From CAVTQY01 sp963736975 (GTDB lineage Bacteria; Pseudomonadota; Alphaproteobacteria; Acetobacterales; Acetobacteraceae), in contig CAVTQY010000001.1 in assembly GCA_963736975.1 (NCBI GenBank), forward strand, positions 3,100,001 through 3,164,000: a stretch of DNA of 64,000 nt, read 5' to 3'. Shown in pieces: positions 26,515 through 34,487 of the stretch. The notes below the pieces were generated by a model. It was given only the letters and a program-made list of their open reading frames with translations. It had not been told where the DNA came from and ran no database searches. Position numbers and translations under genes: made by a program. Position 1 is the stretch's first letter. Every line of letters begins with the position of its first letter.

Positions 26515-27430
26515 CGTGCAGATCCTTGCCAGCGGCTTCGGCTTTGCCGAAGGCCCGGTGGTCATGCCGGATGGCGCGGTCGTGCTGACCGACATCAGAC
26601 AGGGCCGCGTCTGGCGGGTGACGCCGGACGGAACCAAAACCGTGCTCGCCGAGACCGGCGGCGGGCCGAACGGGCTGGCGATCGGTCCGGACGGCGCGCT
26701 CTATTGCTGCAACAACGGCGGCGGGCTGTATCCCCCGGACCATTTCATGGCCATTGCTCCGGCGCCGGATTACGCCGGCGGCTCGATCCAGCGGATCGAC
26801 CCGCGCGATGGCACCTTGCGCACGCTCTACACGGAATGCAACGGCCACCGCCTGTCCGCCCCGAACGACCTGGTGTTCGATTCGGCAGGCGGCTTCTGGT
26901 TCACCGATCTCGGCAAGCGATATCCCCGCCACCGCGACCATGGCGGGTTCTATTATGCGCTGCCCGACGGTTCGCGGATCACCGAAGCCGCTTACCCGAT
27001 CCTCAGCCCCAACGGCGTCGGGCTCTCCCCCGACGGCACGGTGGTCTATGTCGCGGATACCGAGCCGGCGCGGCTCTGGGCCTTCGATGTCGAGGCACCC
27101 GGCGTGGTGCGCAAGGCGCCGTTCCCCTCACCGCATGGCGGGCGGTTGGTGGCCGGACTACCCGGCTACCAGCGCTTCGACAGCTTGGCCGTGCAGGCGA
27201 ACGGCGATGTCTGTGTCGCCACTTTGGTCAGCGGCTGCATCACCGTGATCGCGCCGGACGGCCGCATCGTCCGTCAGGTGCCGATGCCGGACTCGCATCC
27301 GACCAACCTCTGCTTCGGCGGCCCGGCGCTGCGCACCGCCTTCGTCACCCTGTCCGAGACCGGGCGGCTCGGCGCGCTCGACTGGCCTGAGCCCGGCCTA
27401 CGGCTGAACTTCCAGAGCGCGATCGCTTGA
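26507..27430 (+). CDS. SMP-30/gluconolactonase-family protein
   Basis: A 307-residue six-bladed beta-propeller lactonase. Typical motifs are FAEGPVVMPDGAVVLTDI (metal Glu), GGPNGLAIGPDGALY, SAPNDLVFDSAGGFWFTD (Asn and Asp ligands) and SPNGVGLSPDGTVVYVAD (Asn/Asp). It should open a sugar-acid or similar lactone. GGAGG lies 9 nt before ATG 26507, which overlaps the previous gene. The last codons and stop (AGCGCGATCGCTTGA) match the start of the dispersed repeat at 25043, so the 3' end may have been altered by that element. Confidence 0.88.
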   Translation: MSDVQILASGFGFAEGPVVMPDGAVVLTDIRQGRVWRVTPDGTKTVLAETGGGPNGLAIGPDGALYCCNNGGGLYPPDHFMAIAPAPDYAGGSIQRIDPRDGTLRTLYTECNGHRLSAPNDLVFDSAGGFWFTDLGKRYPRHRDHGGFYYALPDGSRITEAAYPILSPNGVGLSPDGTVVYVADTEPARLWAFDVEAPGVVRKAPFPSPHGGRLVAGLPGYQRFDSLAVQANGDVCVATLVSGCITVIAPDGRIVRQVPMPDSHPTNLCFGGPALRTAFVTLSETGRLGALDWPEPGLRLNFQSAIA

Positions 27431-27902
27431 GCGACTGTCTTGTCTGTCGAGCGTCGGTGCGACCCCGACGAGAGCGGCGAGCCGACGCTGTCTGAGGCTT
27501 GGCCGCTTGCCACGTCGCTAGTGTCCGCTCCTTTGTATAAGCACTGCTGCCACCCGGGCCAGCTTGGCGCGAAGGCGTGCTGTGCCGAAGTTCATCAGCC
27601 TGCCAGCGGCGCCCGGACCATCAACACAGCGGCGAGCACGTCGTTGCGGGAAGGCGGGCAGCACTGAGCCTATCTTGCGCTCCCCAGCGTGGAGCCGAGT
27701 TTTCAAACGGTCTGCTTGAATTGTGCGCGCAGGGCCTCGGGCATAGGACTCACGCCCGGCAGCGCTCGAGCAAACCTGTGAATCAGCTCACTGCTTACCG
27801 GCAGCTTTTGTGCTATGTTGCACAAAGCGTCGACGGGCTGAAAAGTCGCGCCTGCTTCACTTCGCCCGCGCGCCGGGTCCGGCAGAACCGTTGGAGGCCG
27901 TG
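27431..27902 (+). other. Intergenic region, no supported gene
   Basis: This 472-bp stretch has no gene with a start, ribosome binding site and family resemblance. A minus-strand open segment (about 27712-27870, with IAQKLPVSSELIHRFARAL and MPEALRAQFKQTV before a stop) looks protein-like but lacks a start, and may be the tail of a lost gene. The right end holds the GGAGG site (27893-27897) of the next gene. Composition falls toward lower GC from about 27900. Confidence 0.3.
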
Positions 27903-28766
27903 GTGAGAATAGATTCCTCGGGGGACGTAAACAGAGGGGTTAGGCCAGGATCATTTATTATTGCTGCTGCTATATACTTAGCGGCAGCCTTTGTGACGTG
28001 GGGCATAGTCTTGATTCCATCCGCCATCCTGTGGGTGATTGCCCATGCAATCTGTCACCGCGAGATAGAGAACGCTCGGAACGGCCCCACGCAGTTCAAG
28101 AAGAACTTTCCCTTCCGATTCTACGGCGAGATCTTTGGGGATTTTCAGCACGTCTTCTACCATGAGGAGCAACTGACACAGGAAATAATGGGGACGATTG
28201 AGCGCGAGCTCAAGTCGAGAACGCCAGTGTCGGCCCTTGAACCTGTCAGAATCATCGATATCGACAGGAACCTTAGCAGCACTGAGAGCCGAGAGTTCCT
28301 TAAGGCAGAGGCTCAGCAAACACGGCGAGGAACGAATGTAACGCTGCTGCTCTCTCTGTCGCAATACGGAAAGGTTCAATCGGTTCGCTGGTGGGTTCTC
28401 GCGGGCGGTTATGTGGATCATGATAAGCAGTTTAATTTCGTTGCTTGGTCACCGTTAACGATTTGGCTCTGGATTATTCCTTACCTGCGCAAGAAGTACG
28501 ATGTCGTATCGCACATCCGTACGGTTTATGCAGCAGCATATAATGACATTGACGTTGCAACTCGGGTACGATGTCTCCACGATACTGTGTTCAATGCTAT
28601 GGTTACTGTACTCGAAAACTACGACATTGACACCAGTGATATCAAAGCACAACGCATGCAGGTTATGAACATTTCGATTTCTGGTGGTCGGGTAAATATG
28701 GGCAATGTAGTCCAAGGAGCTATGAACAGAGTTGCCGCAACAGTTAGAGGAGAACAAAAGCAATGA
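27903..28766 (+). CDS. Membrane protein of unknown function with C-terminal SGG/GNV motif
   Basis: A 287-residue protein starting at GTG 27903, five bases after GGAGG. Residues 17-50 are a long hydrophobic segment (FIIAAAIYLAAAFVTWG) that can form one or two membrane helices; a weaker one lies near 185-195 (PLTIWLWIIPYL). The middle (60-250) is soluble and charged with no motif I recognise. The C-terminus carries ISISGGRVNMGNVVQGAMN (257-275), which matches the N-terminus of the next protein without gaps. GC content is well below the flanks, suggesting transfer. Its TGA overlaps the next ATG. The function is unknown; see the finding on this pair. Confidence 0.75.
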   Translation: MRIDSSGDVNRGVRPGSFIIAAAIYLAAAFVTWGIVLIPSAILWVIAHAICHREIENARNGPTQFKKNFPFRFYGEIFGDFQHVFYHEEQLTQEIMGTIERELKSRTPVSALEPVRIIDIDRNLSSTESREFLKAEAQQTRRGTNVTLLLSLSQYGKVQSVRWWVLAGGYVDHDKQFNFVAWSPLTIWLWIIPYLRKKYDVVSHIRTVYAAAYNDIDVATRVRCLHDTVFNAMVTVLENYDIDTSDIKAQRMQVMNISISGGRVNMGNVVQGAMNRVAATVRGEQKQ

Positions 28767-29305
28767 GCGCCGGCAAATTGAGCATCGTAGTTTCTGGGGG
28801 AAATTCGACCTTCGGCAACGTTTCGCATGGCGACGGAAATACCAACGTCGGGGAATTACAAATAGTTGACTCTGGGAATGAACAAGCATTCCTTGGGAGC
28901 GGGAGGCTGACGATGAACGAGAGTACGTCACACGGTCAGAGCGGCGGTGTTAACATCTCCGGCACGATCGGCACCGTCGCTGGTGACATCGTCGGCCGCG
29001 ACAAGACCGTTGCCGGCCCCTCTGCCGCTGCGCTCGATGACGCGTTGCGTCCGGTGCACGACGCAATCAAAGCCGCGCCGTCTAAGGTGCAGCTGGAGGC
29101 CGAAGCAAAACTGGCAGCGCTGAAGCACGAAGCGGCCAAAGGCAAGGATGCGAATGACGGGGTAATGGCCAAACTGGTGGACGGACTAGTGGAGTTGGTG
29201 CCGCCGGCAGCAAGCGCCGTGGGGAGCGCCTTCGGCACGCCGATCCTTGGGACGCTTGTCGGCCCGGTGACGAATTTCGTGATAGACAAGCTGCGGGCCA
29301 AGTAA
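28763..29305 (+). CDS. Unknown protein with SGG/GNV and GDIVGRDK motifs
   Basis: A 180-residue protein. Residues 8-26 (IVVSGGNSTFGNVSHGDGN) repeat the C-terminal motif of the upstream protein. Residues 62-82 (GVNISGTIGTVAGDIVGRDK) are of a type I associate with bacterial effector-associated or NLR-like conflict proteins. A helical, Ala/Lys-rich linker (90-135) and a glycine-rich hydrophobic C-terminus (LVELVPPAASAVGSAFG, then TPILGTLVGPVT) that could insert in membranes follow. It starts by ATGA overlap with AGAGGAG upstream. A second start at ATG 28913 has GGGAGG 6 nt before it and coincides with a rise in GC, so a shorter 130-residue product or a gene fusion is possible. Confidence 0.7.
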   Translation: MSAGKLSIVVSGGNSTFGNVSHGDGNTNVGELQIVDSGNEQAFLGSGRLTMNESTSHGQSGGVNISGTIGTVAGDIVGRDKTVAGPSAAALDDALRPVHDAIKAAPSKVQLEAEAKLAALKHEAAKGKDANDGVMAKLVDGLVELVPPAASAVGSAFGTPILGTLVGPVTNFVIDKLRAK

Positions 29306-29568
29306 GACGGACCGTGTTCCCGTCCTGGGAGGTTGCTGGCCAGAGCGGTTGTGTCAAAAAATCTCTGGCGCCGTCGGCATCCCCAATGGGCAATGACATT
29401 CTGGACAACGAAGATGTGCTCTAGCAGTTCGCTGAAAAACCCGCCCGGTGACCGGATCGATTGCATTTAGAATTGTATGTTTCTGGTTGTTTGCCCCTGA
29501 CCAGGCCCAGCAGCACCGTGCTGCGCGATTCCGACGCGGCTCGGCTGCCATTGGCCCAGACCCCTGCT

Positions 29569-30190
29569 TTATGCACGCAGCAGTTTGGGGATGCGGATCA
29601 GGTTGTAGGCAATCAGGTTCAGCAGGAAGTCGGTGGCAACGCGAGCCAGGCCGCGATGCTTGCTCCGGCGCATCGTCCCGTGCTGCTTGCCCCAGCCGAA
29701 GATGCACTCGATCATCGCCCGGCGGGTCTGCGACATCCCGTAACCCGCATGTCGCGTGGTGCGGCCATCGATCGCACTGCGCCGCCGCCTGCCGGGCTTG
29801 GTCTCGGCATCATTGCACGCCACGTGCGGGGTCACCCCCAGGTCGCGCAAAGCGGCGACGTGATCGGCGGTGTCGTAAGCCTTGTCCTCGCCGACGGTGA
29901 TGCGGCCTCCGGCCGCCTTGAGCGCCGGGCTTTCAGCATCGCCTCGGAGGCCCGTCGCTCGGCGGTGCCGTCGGCCTGCGTGACCGTGCCGGCGACCGCC
30001 AGGCTGTGGCGGTTCTCCATGACGGCATGCCCCATATAGGACAGCTTCGCTTCCCGCCCGGCGGCCTTGCGATAGAGCCGGCTCTCCGGGTCGGTCACAC
30101 TGGCATGTGTATCGTGCTTGCGCCTCTGGCCGTGAAAGTCGCTGCCATCGCCATCGCTGTCGCCTTTCGGGCGGAAGCTCTGAAAGCGTT
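29569..30190 (-). mobile_element. IS5-family transposase, truncated and frameshifted
   Basis: The C-terminal two thirds or so of a DDE transposase. One frame gives KHDTHASVTDPESRLYRK and KLSYMGHAVMENRH up to ADGTAERRASEAML. After a frameshift near 29935 the other gives GRITVGEDKAYDTADHVAAL (second catalytic Asp), RSAIDGRTTRHAGY and RAMIECIFGWGKQHG (catalytic Glu), ending LNLIAYNLIRIPKLL. The N-terminal part with the first Asp is missing and no terminal inverted repeats were found, so the element is dead. A group II intron relic begins just beyond its broken end. Confidence 0.8.
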
Positions 30191-30209
30191 GTCGTGGGCC
30201 TTCCGGTGA

Positions 30210-30312
30210 AGCCAGTCGGGAAGCCGGACGCGGGAAATCCGCACGTCCGGTTTGATGAGCGGCAGGGCGACGCCGAATGGCTCGAACCGCTGCGCCCGTT
30301 CTCGACTTTACC
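30210..30312 (+). mobile_element. 3' relic of a group II intron (domains V-VI)
   Basis: Bases 30222-30252 fold as domain V: AGCCGGACG pairs with CGTCCGGTT over 9 bp, including the AGC triad and a G-T pair, with a 2-base bulge (CA) on the 3' side and a short upper stem capped by GAAA. The following 55 bases to about 30310 can supply domain VI and the 3' splice end. No reverse transcriptase ORF or 5' domains are present; upstream DNA is the IS5 fragment. The element is a non-mobile remnant. Confidence 0.6.
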
Positions 30313-30595
30313 CTGGCGCGGTGACGGCACTCAGCAGGATCCCCTCGGCTCCGCCGATGGCCTGCGGCCGCCCGGCGCAGACGTTGTGCTGTGGACGCCA
30401 ACAGCCAAAGCAATGCAACCAGTTGGTGGGGAAATACAGCGTTGTCCGCCCCTGGTGGCCGAACGGACAGTCAACCGAGAGGGCTTCGTCAAAACACAAC
30501 TTGATCCCGGATAGATTGCCGCCGGCATGGCTCGGCCCTTCGCTCAGGAACAAATTCCTTGACTTCTGCCCCACACCTATGTTCTTGTTCCGTTC
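30313..30595 (-). other. Segment with a CHC2 zinc-finger-like fragment
   Basis: No intact gene is present. A minus-strand open stretch reads DEALSVDCPFGHQGRTTLYF then NWLHCFGC. This resembles the CHC2 zinc-binding module of DnaG-type or plasmid primases (CPFH...HCFGC), with the Cys-His spacing one residue longer than usual. It lacks a start and a primase core. It could be a relic of a mobile-element primase, or chance. Confidence 0.3.
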
Positions 30596-31313
30596 ATGCC
30601 CGCGCCAACCGGCTCCGCTCAACCCGTCCAGACTGACGCCCCGCGCAACCCCGCGCCGGCCGACGGGGCGTCCGCGCCCAGCGGGGCGGGCGCGCCCAGC
30701 GGGGCACCCGCGCGCATCGGCCGCGTCCTCCACCTCGCGCGCCGGCTCATCAGCTACGGCAAGGACCTCGCCGACAGGCTGCGCCAGCAGGCCGGCACCC
30801 CCGCTTTCAAACTCCTCGCCAAGCCCTTCGGCACCACCGATCTCGCCGCCATCCTCGCCCAAATCACCCGCGGCCTTCGGCTCGCCATCGCACTGGAAGA
30901 ACGGCTCGCCCATCGCGCCGCCCAGGGCCAGGACATCACCCCGTCCGCCCCGCGGTCGCCCTCGCCCCGCACGTCAGCCACACCCAGGCGCCGCACCTGT
31001 CCGCCCGGAACCAGCGCCGGATAATGTCGTGCCGCTGCCCACGCCGGAGCAGATCGCCGCCTTGCTGCGCCGCCGGCCGGTGGGCGCGGTGCTCGCCGAG
31101 ATCTGCCGCGATCTCGGCATCCTGCCCGGCCACCTGGAACCAGAACTGTGGCGGGAGCTGCATCGCGCCATCACCGAGTACGGCGGCAACTTCGCCGGCT
31201 TTTTGATCGCAGTGTGGGATCGGACGTTTGGCGTCGCGCAGGCCCGTGCGCAGTTGGCGACGCCGCGATCACACCCGCCCACCCCGTTCGCCGCCGCCAC
31301 CGGCCCGCCCTGA
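30596..31313 (+). pseudogene. Conserved hypothetical protein, frameshifted
   Basis: The first frame from ATG 30596 has a Pro/Ala-rich leader and then RIGRVLHLARRLISYGKDL, AFKLLAKPFGTTDLAAIL and QITRGLRLAIALEERL. After a frameshift at about 30960 a second frame continues with NVVPLPTPEQIAALLRRR, AEICRDLGILPGHLEPELW and AVWDRTFGVAQARAQLA. Together about 238 codons. I do not recognise a function. Similar proteins with this helical pattern occur near insertion elements in Acetobacteraceae, as far as I recall. Codon use is strongly GC-biased, unlike the low-GC pair at 27903-28900. Confidence 0.5.
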
Positions 31314-31784
31314 ACCAGCGGCTTCCAGGCGTGATCCGCGGGGCCAGCGCATGGCGGCCCCCGCCGTCCGGATTCGGCCATGCCGGATCGCAGGGCGCGG
31401 GATGCGCAAACACCCCCGCGCGCCTCCTTCGCACCTGCGCTCCAACCGCGGCGCCGGCGGCAGCACGACCGCTCCCCGCTTCGTGCCCGGCCAAGCGCCG
31501 CTGCCGCGCCCCCGGGGCTCCGGTGCGTGCGCCGAGCCCCGCGCCGCCATCGCACCCCTGGTCACCGGCGCCGGACCGTCCGGAGCGCCGGACCGTCCGG
31601 AGCGCCGCACCGTGCGGCAAGAGAGCGGACTCCCGCGATCAGCCACCCGAACGGCGCAAACCGCCTGAACCGGGGACACGTTGCTGATTCCATGAAGCGG
31701 GGCGGCCGCGGTTCACGAATACGCCAGCGCACTCTTCGCCGTCGATCTGGAGGGTTACCATCGCAGCCGAAGGAGACATCGCCG
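31314..31784 (+). other. Intergenic region with short near-palindromic repeats
   Basis: 471 bp, very GC-rich, with no gene I can support. Two adjacent 17-bp copies of GCCGGACCGTCCGGAGC lie at 31570-31586 and 31587-31603, followed by a diverged partial copy to 31617. Each core (CCGGACCGTCCGG) is nearly palindromic. The last 20 bases carry the GAAGGAGA ribosome binding site of the next gene. Confidence 0.5.
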
Positions 31785-33281
31785 ATGCGAGTGCTTGCGG
31801 TGCACCCAGGCCCGCTGATGTACACACGGGTCTTCCTGCGGCTCGAACCGTTGGGGATGGAGCTGGTCGCGGCCGCCGCCGTCCGCGACGGGCACGAGGT
31901 GCGGCTGCTCGATCTCCAGGTGGCAACCCATCGCGATTACCACCGCATGGTGAACCGCTGGCGGCCCGACCTGATAGCTTTCTCGTGCAACTACCTGGCC
32001 AACGTGCCGGAAATCGTCGACCTGGCGAAAGCCACCAGGCGCCGCCACCCGGACACGCTGATCGTGGTCGGCGGGCACAGCGTCTCCTTCACCGCGCGCT
32101 CGATGCTGGAACACGGGGAGGGCGCGATCGACTGCGTGCTGAAGGGCGAAGGCGAGGCGGTGCTGCCGGCGCTGCTCGCGGCCATCGCGGCGGGACGCTC
32201 CATGGCGACCGTGCCGGGCGCCGTGACGTCCACGGCCGAAGGGCCGCGGCCGGTGTTCGTCGACGACCTCGACGCGCTGCAACCCGCGCGCCATCTGCTC
32301 CGGCACCGGCGCAAGTATTTCATCGGCACCCTCGACCCCGCCGCCTCGATCGAGTTTTCCCGCGGCTGCCCCTGGGACTGCTCGTTCTGCAGCGCCTGGA
32401 CGTTCTACGGCCGCAGCTACCGGCTGAAATCGCCGGAACGCATCGTCGATGACCTGGCGGCCATCCCCGAGCCCGGCGTGTTCATCGTGGACGACGTCGC
32501 CTTTGTCCGCGCCGAACACGGCATGGCGATCGCCGAGGCGATCGCCCGCCGCGGCATCCGCAAGCAATACTACCTGGAAACCCGCGGCGACGTGCTGCTG
32601 CGCCACAAGGAGGTGTTCCGGGAATGGCGCAAGCTCGGCCTGAAGATGATGTTCCTCGGCCTCGAAGCGATCGACGAGGAAGGGCTCAGGAAGTTCCGCA
32701 AACGCGTGCCGCTGTCGGCCAATTTCGAGGCCCTCGACTACGCGCGTTCGCTCGGCATCAACGTCGCGATCAACATCATCGCCGACCCCGACTGGGACCA
32801 TGCGCGATTCGAAACCGTGCGTCAGTGGTGCCTGGAAATCCCCGACGTGGTGAATATCAGCGTCAACACCCCGTATCCCGGCACCGAGACCTGGGTCACG
32901 GAATCGCGCAAGCTCACCTCGCGCGATTACCGCCTGTTCGACATCCAGCACTGCGTGCTGCCGACCACGCTGCCGCTCGATGAGTTCTACCGCGAACTCA
33001 CCACCACGCAGCAGGTGCTCAACCGCAAGCATCTCGGCTGGCGCACGCTGCGGCAGGCCTCCGGCGTGTTCGCCAAGCTGGCGCTGAAGGGGCAAACCAA
33101 CTTCATCCGTAATATGTTCCACTTCAACAGCGTCTATGATCCGAAGGCGCTGCTCGCCGATCACGCAAAGCCGGTCGCCTATGAGCTGCCGCTGCCCCCG
33201 CCGACGCAGGCCAAGCCGGACCGCCCATCGCTCTACATTCATGCCGACAGGCCGCATGTCAGGGCGGTAGCGGCGCAGTAG
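31785..33281 (+). CDS. hpnR: B12-binding radical SAM hopanoid C-3 methylase (HpnR-like)
   Basis: A 498-residue class B radical SAM methylase. The N-terminal cobalamin-binding domain (residues 1-135) includes HPGPLMYTRVFLRLEPLGME and the LIVVGGHSVSF strand. The radical SAM domain has CPWDCSFC (CxxxCxxC for the 4Fe-4S cluster) at about 196 and FIVDDVAFV. HpnR adds the C-3 methyl of 3-methylhopanoids, lipids characteristic of acetic acid bacteria and methanotrophs. The start is ATG 31785, 6 nt after GAAGGAGA; the open frame upstream is non-coding. It stands alone, without other hpn genes nearby. Another hopanoid or lipid methylase of the same class is the main alternative. Confidence 0.82.
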   Translation: MRVLAVHPGPLMYTRVFLRLEPLGMELVAAAAVRDGHEVRLLDLQVATHRDYHRMVNRWRPDLIAFSCNYLANVPEIVDLAKATRRRHPDTLIVVGGHSVSFTARSMLEHGEGAIDCVLKGEGEAVLPALLAAIAAGRSMATVPGAVTSTAEGPRPVFVDDLDALQPARHLLRHRRKYFIGTLDPAASIEFSRGCPWDCSFCSAWTFYGRSYRLKSPERIVDDLAAIPEPGVFIVDDVAFVRAEHGMAIAEAIARRGIRKQYYLETRGDVLLRHKEVFREWRKLGLKMMFLGLEAIDEEGLRKFRKRVPLSANFEALDYARSLGINVAINIIADPDWDHARFETVRQWCLEIPDVVNISVNTPYPGTETWVTESRKLTSRDYRLFDIQHCVLPTTLPLDEFYRELTTTQQVLNRKHLGWRTLRQASGVFAKLALKGQTNFIRNMFHFNSVYDPKALLADHAKPVAYELPLPPPTQAKPDRPSLYIHADRPHVRAVAAQ

Positions 33282-33285
33282 GTAT

Positions 33286-34212
33286 CTAATCGACGACCGG
33301 CCCCGGCGGCGGCAAGTTAGCGGGTGGTCCCAGGGGCCGCGGCAACGGCGGGTTCGCGGGCGGCGGGGGCGGCGCGGGCGACACCGAGGCTGCCGGCGGT
33401 GGCGCCGTCGGCAGGGACGGCATCGGCGGCGGCGGACTGGTGGTCGGCTGTGGCAGCGACGCGGCGGGTCCCAGTGGCACGGGCAGCCCCGATGTGTTGG
33501 GTGTTCCACCTGAGTATGGTTCCGACGGGTAGGGTGCCGGCGGCGGCGACCCGGGCGGAGCCAGCGATATTGGCTGGCCTGAGGACGCCCCTGGTGGCGG
33601 AGGGGAGGCCGGCGGCGGCGGATAAACGGGCGGCGCCACGGTGGGGGGCGGCGCCGGCGTCACCGGTTGCGCCGCCCCGCCGGGCAGCAGCCATTCGCCC
33701 AAAGACCGGCGCACCCGGTACTCGAACTCGACGTTCATCTGCTGCATGAGCTGACGCGTCAGCGTCGCCAATGCACCCTGCAGGTCGCCACCGAACCCGG
33801 CGATCTGCCGCGTGACCGTCGCCTGCGCGAATGCCGCCCGTACTCCGGCCGACGTATAGATGTTCAAGGTCACCGAAAACGCACCGGTAATCGTCTCGCC
33901 GGTCTGCATCATGCTGGCGTTGTTCACGACGAACACCGCCTGACCCGCCGTGCCGCCCGCCCGCAGCCGTTGTTGCGCCATCAGATGCAGCGCCGCGATC
34001 GGCGAGATCGGGTCCTGCTGGGTCACATCGGGCGGCGCACCCGAGGGGACATACCGGTCCTCGATGCGGATCGTCGCGACGTTGAGGTCGAGCACCCGCA
34101 GGTAGCTGAAATCGAGCGGCGGTCCCTGTATCGCGGGCGGGGCTTCCCCACCCCCACAGGCCGTGAGCAGCAACGGAAGCAACAGGGCGAACCAGCACAA
34201 GCGGGCGCGCAT
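33286..34212 (-). CDS. Lipoprotein with proline-rich C-terminal half
   Basis: A 308-residue predicted lipoprotein: signal peptide ending LLPLLLTAC, with Cys at about 18. Residues 40-165 form a compact domain (YLRVLDLNVATIRIEDRYVP, ALHLMAQQRLRAGG, AVFVVNNASMM) of a kind seen in alphaproteobacterial outer-membrane lipoproteins. Residues 175-308 are nearly all Pro, Ala, Gly and Ser (VTPAPPPTVAPPVYPPPPA), probably an extended spacer through or along peptidoglycan. The start MRARLCW at 34212 is chosen because it gives the lipobox; an upstream extension exists without one. Its stop lies 5 bp from the hpnR stop (convergent). Confidence 0.75.
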   Translation of the reverse strand: MRARLCWFALLLPLLLTACGGGEAPPAIQGPPLDFSYLRVLDLNVATIRIEDRYVPSGAPPDVTQQDPISPIAALHLMAQQRLRAGGTAGQAVFVVNNASMMQTGETITGAFSVTLNIYTSAGVRAAFAQATVTRQIAGFGGDLQGALATLTRQLMQQMNVEFEYRVRRSLGEWLLPGGAAQPVTPAPPPTVAPPVYPPPPASPPPPGASSGQPISLAPPGSPPPAPYPSEPYSGGTPNTSGLPVPLGPAASLPQPTTSPPPPMPSLPTAPPPAASVSPAPPPPPANPPLPRPLGPPANLPPPGPVVD

Positions 34213-34448
34213 GCCGACAATCTCCGGGCAATGAGCAACCGGACAGGAGCAAAGCTGCGCCGCAGGGTCAATGCTCGGCCATCGTGTGGCTGCCTCGAGC
34301 GCACAAGAAAACCGGCGCGCCGCAAGCGACAGTTCGATCAACAGCGAAACCGGTTCGGGTCGGCCGCGTCGATTGCCGGTGCACGGGAGTCGCTGCCCGT
34401 CGGCGGGCCCGTCCTGCTGCGATCTCCCGGATAGGAGCAGGCCATCGC

Positions 34449-34487
34449 AGCATGATCGCTTCGCCTACCAGAAGCGATCATGCTCTA
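34449..34487. repeat. Second copy of the GCATGATCGCT palindrome
   Basis: AGCATGATCGCTTCGCCTACCAGAA-type sequence with arms GCATGATCGCTT and AAGCGATCATGC and the same loop as at 25167-25209. The right end (CTCTAA) supplies the TAG stop of hslO read on the minus strand. Confidence 0.85.

Noticed and set aside
25143..26637. Large ORFs in other frames over the phosphatase-superfamily gene, including a 493-codon minus-strand ORF
   Set aside because: High GC gives long open shadows; only the 25222 frame carries family motifs.
29354..29500. Minus-strand segment with LNAIDPVTGRVFQRT and CPECHCPLG, resembling a CoiA-type N-terminus
   Set aside because: Too short, no start, and the zinc-like Cys pairs alone are not enough. 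It may be a relic but cannot be supported.
31780..31784. Longer start for HpnR in the 633-codon open frame from 31380
   Set aside because: The upstream 135 codons are Arg/Pro/Ala-rich, cross the 17-bp repeats, and lie before a strong ribosome binding site for ATG 31785.
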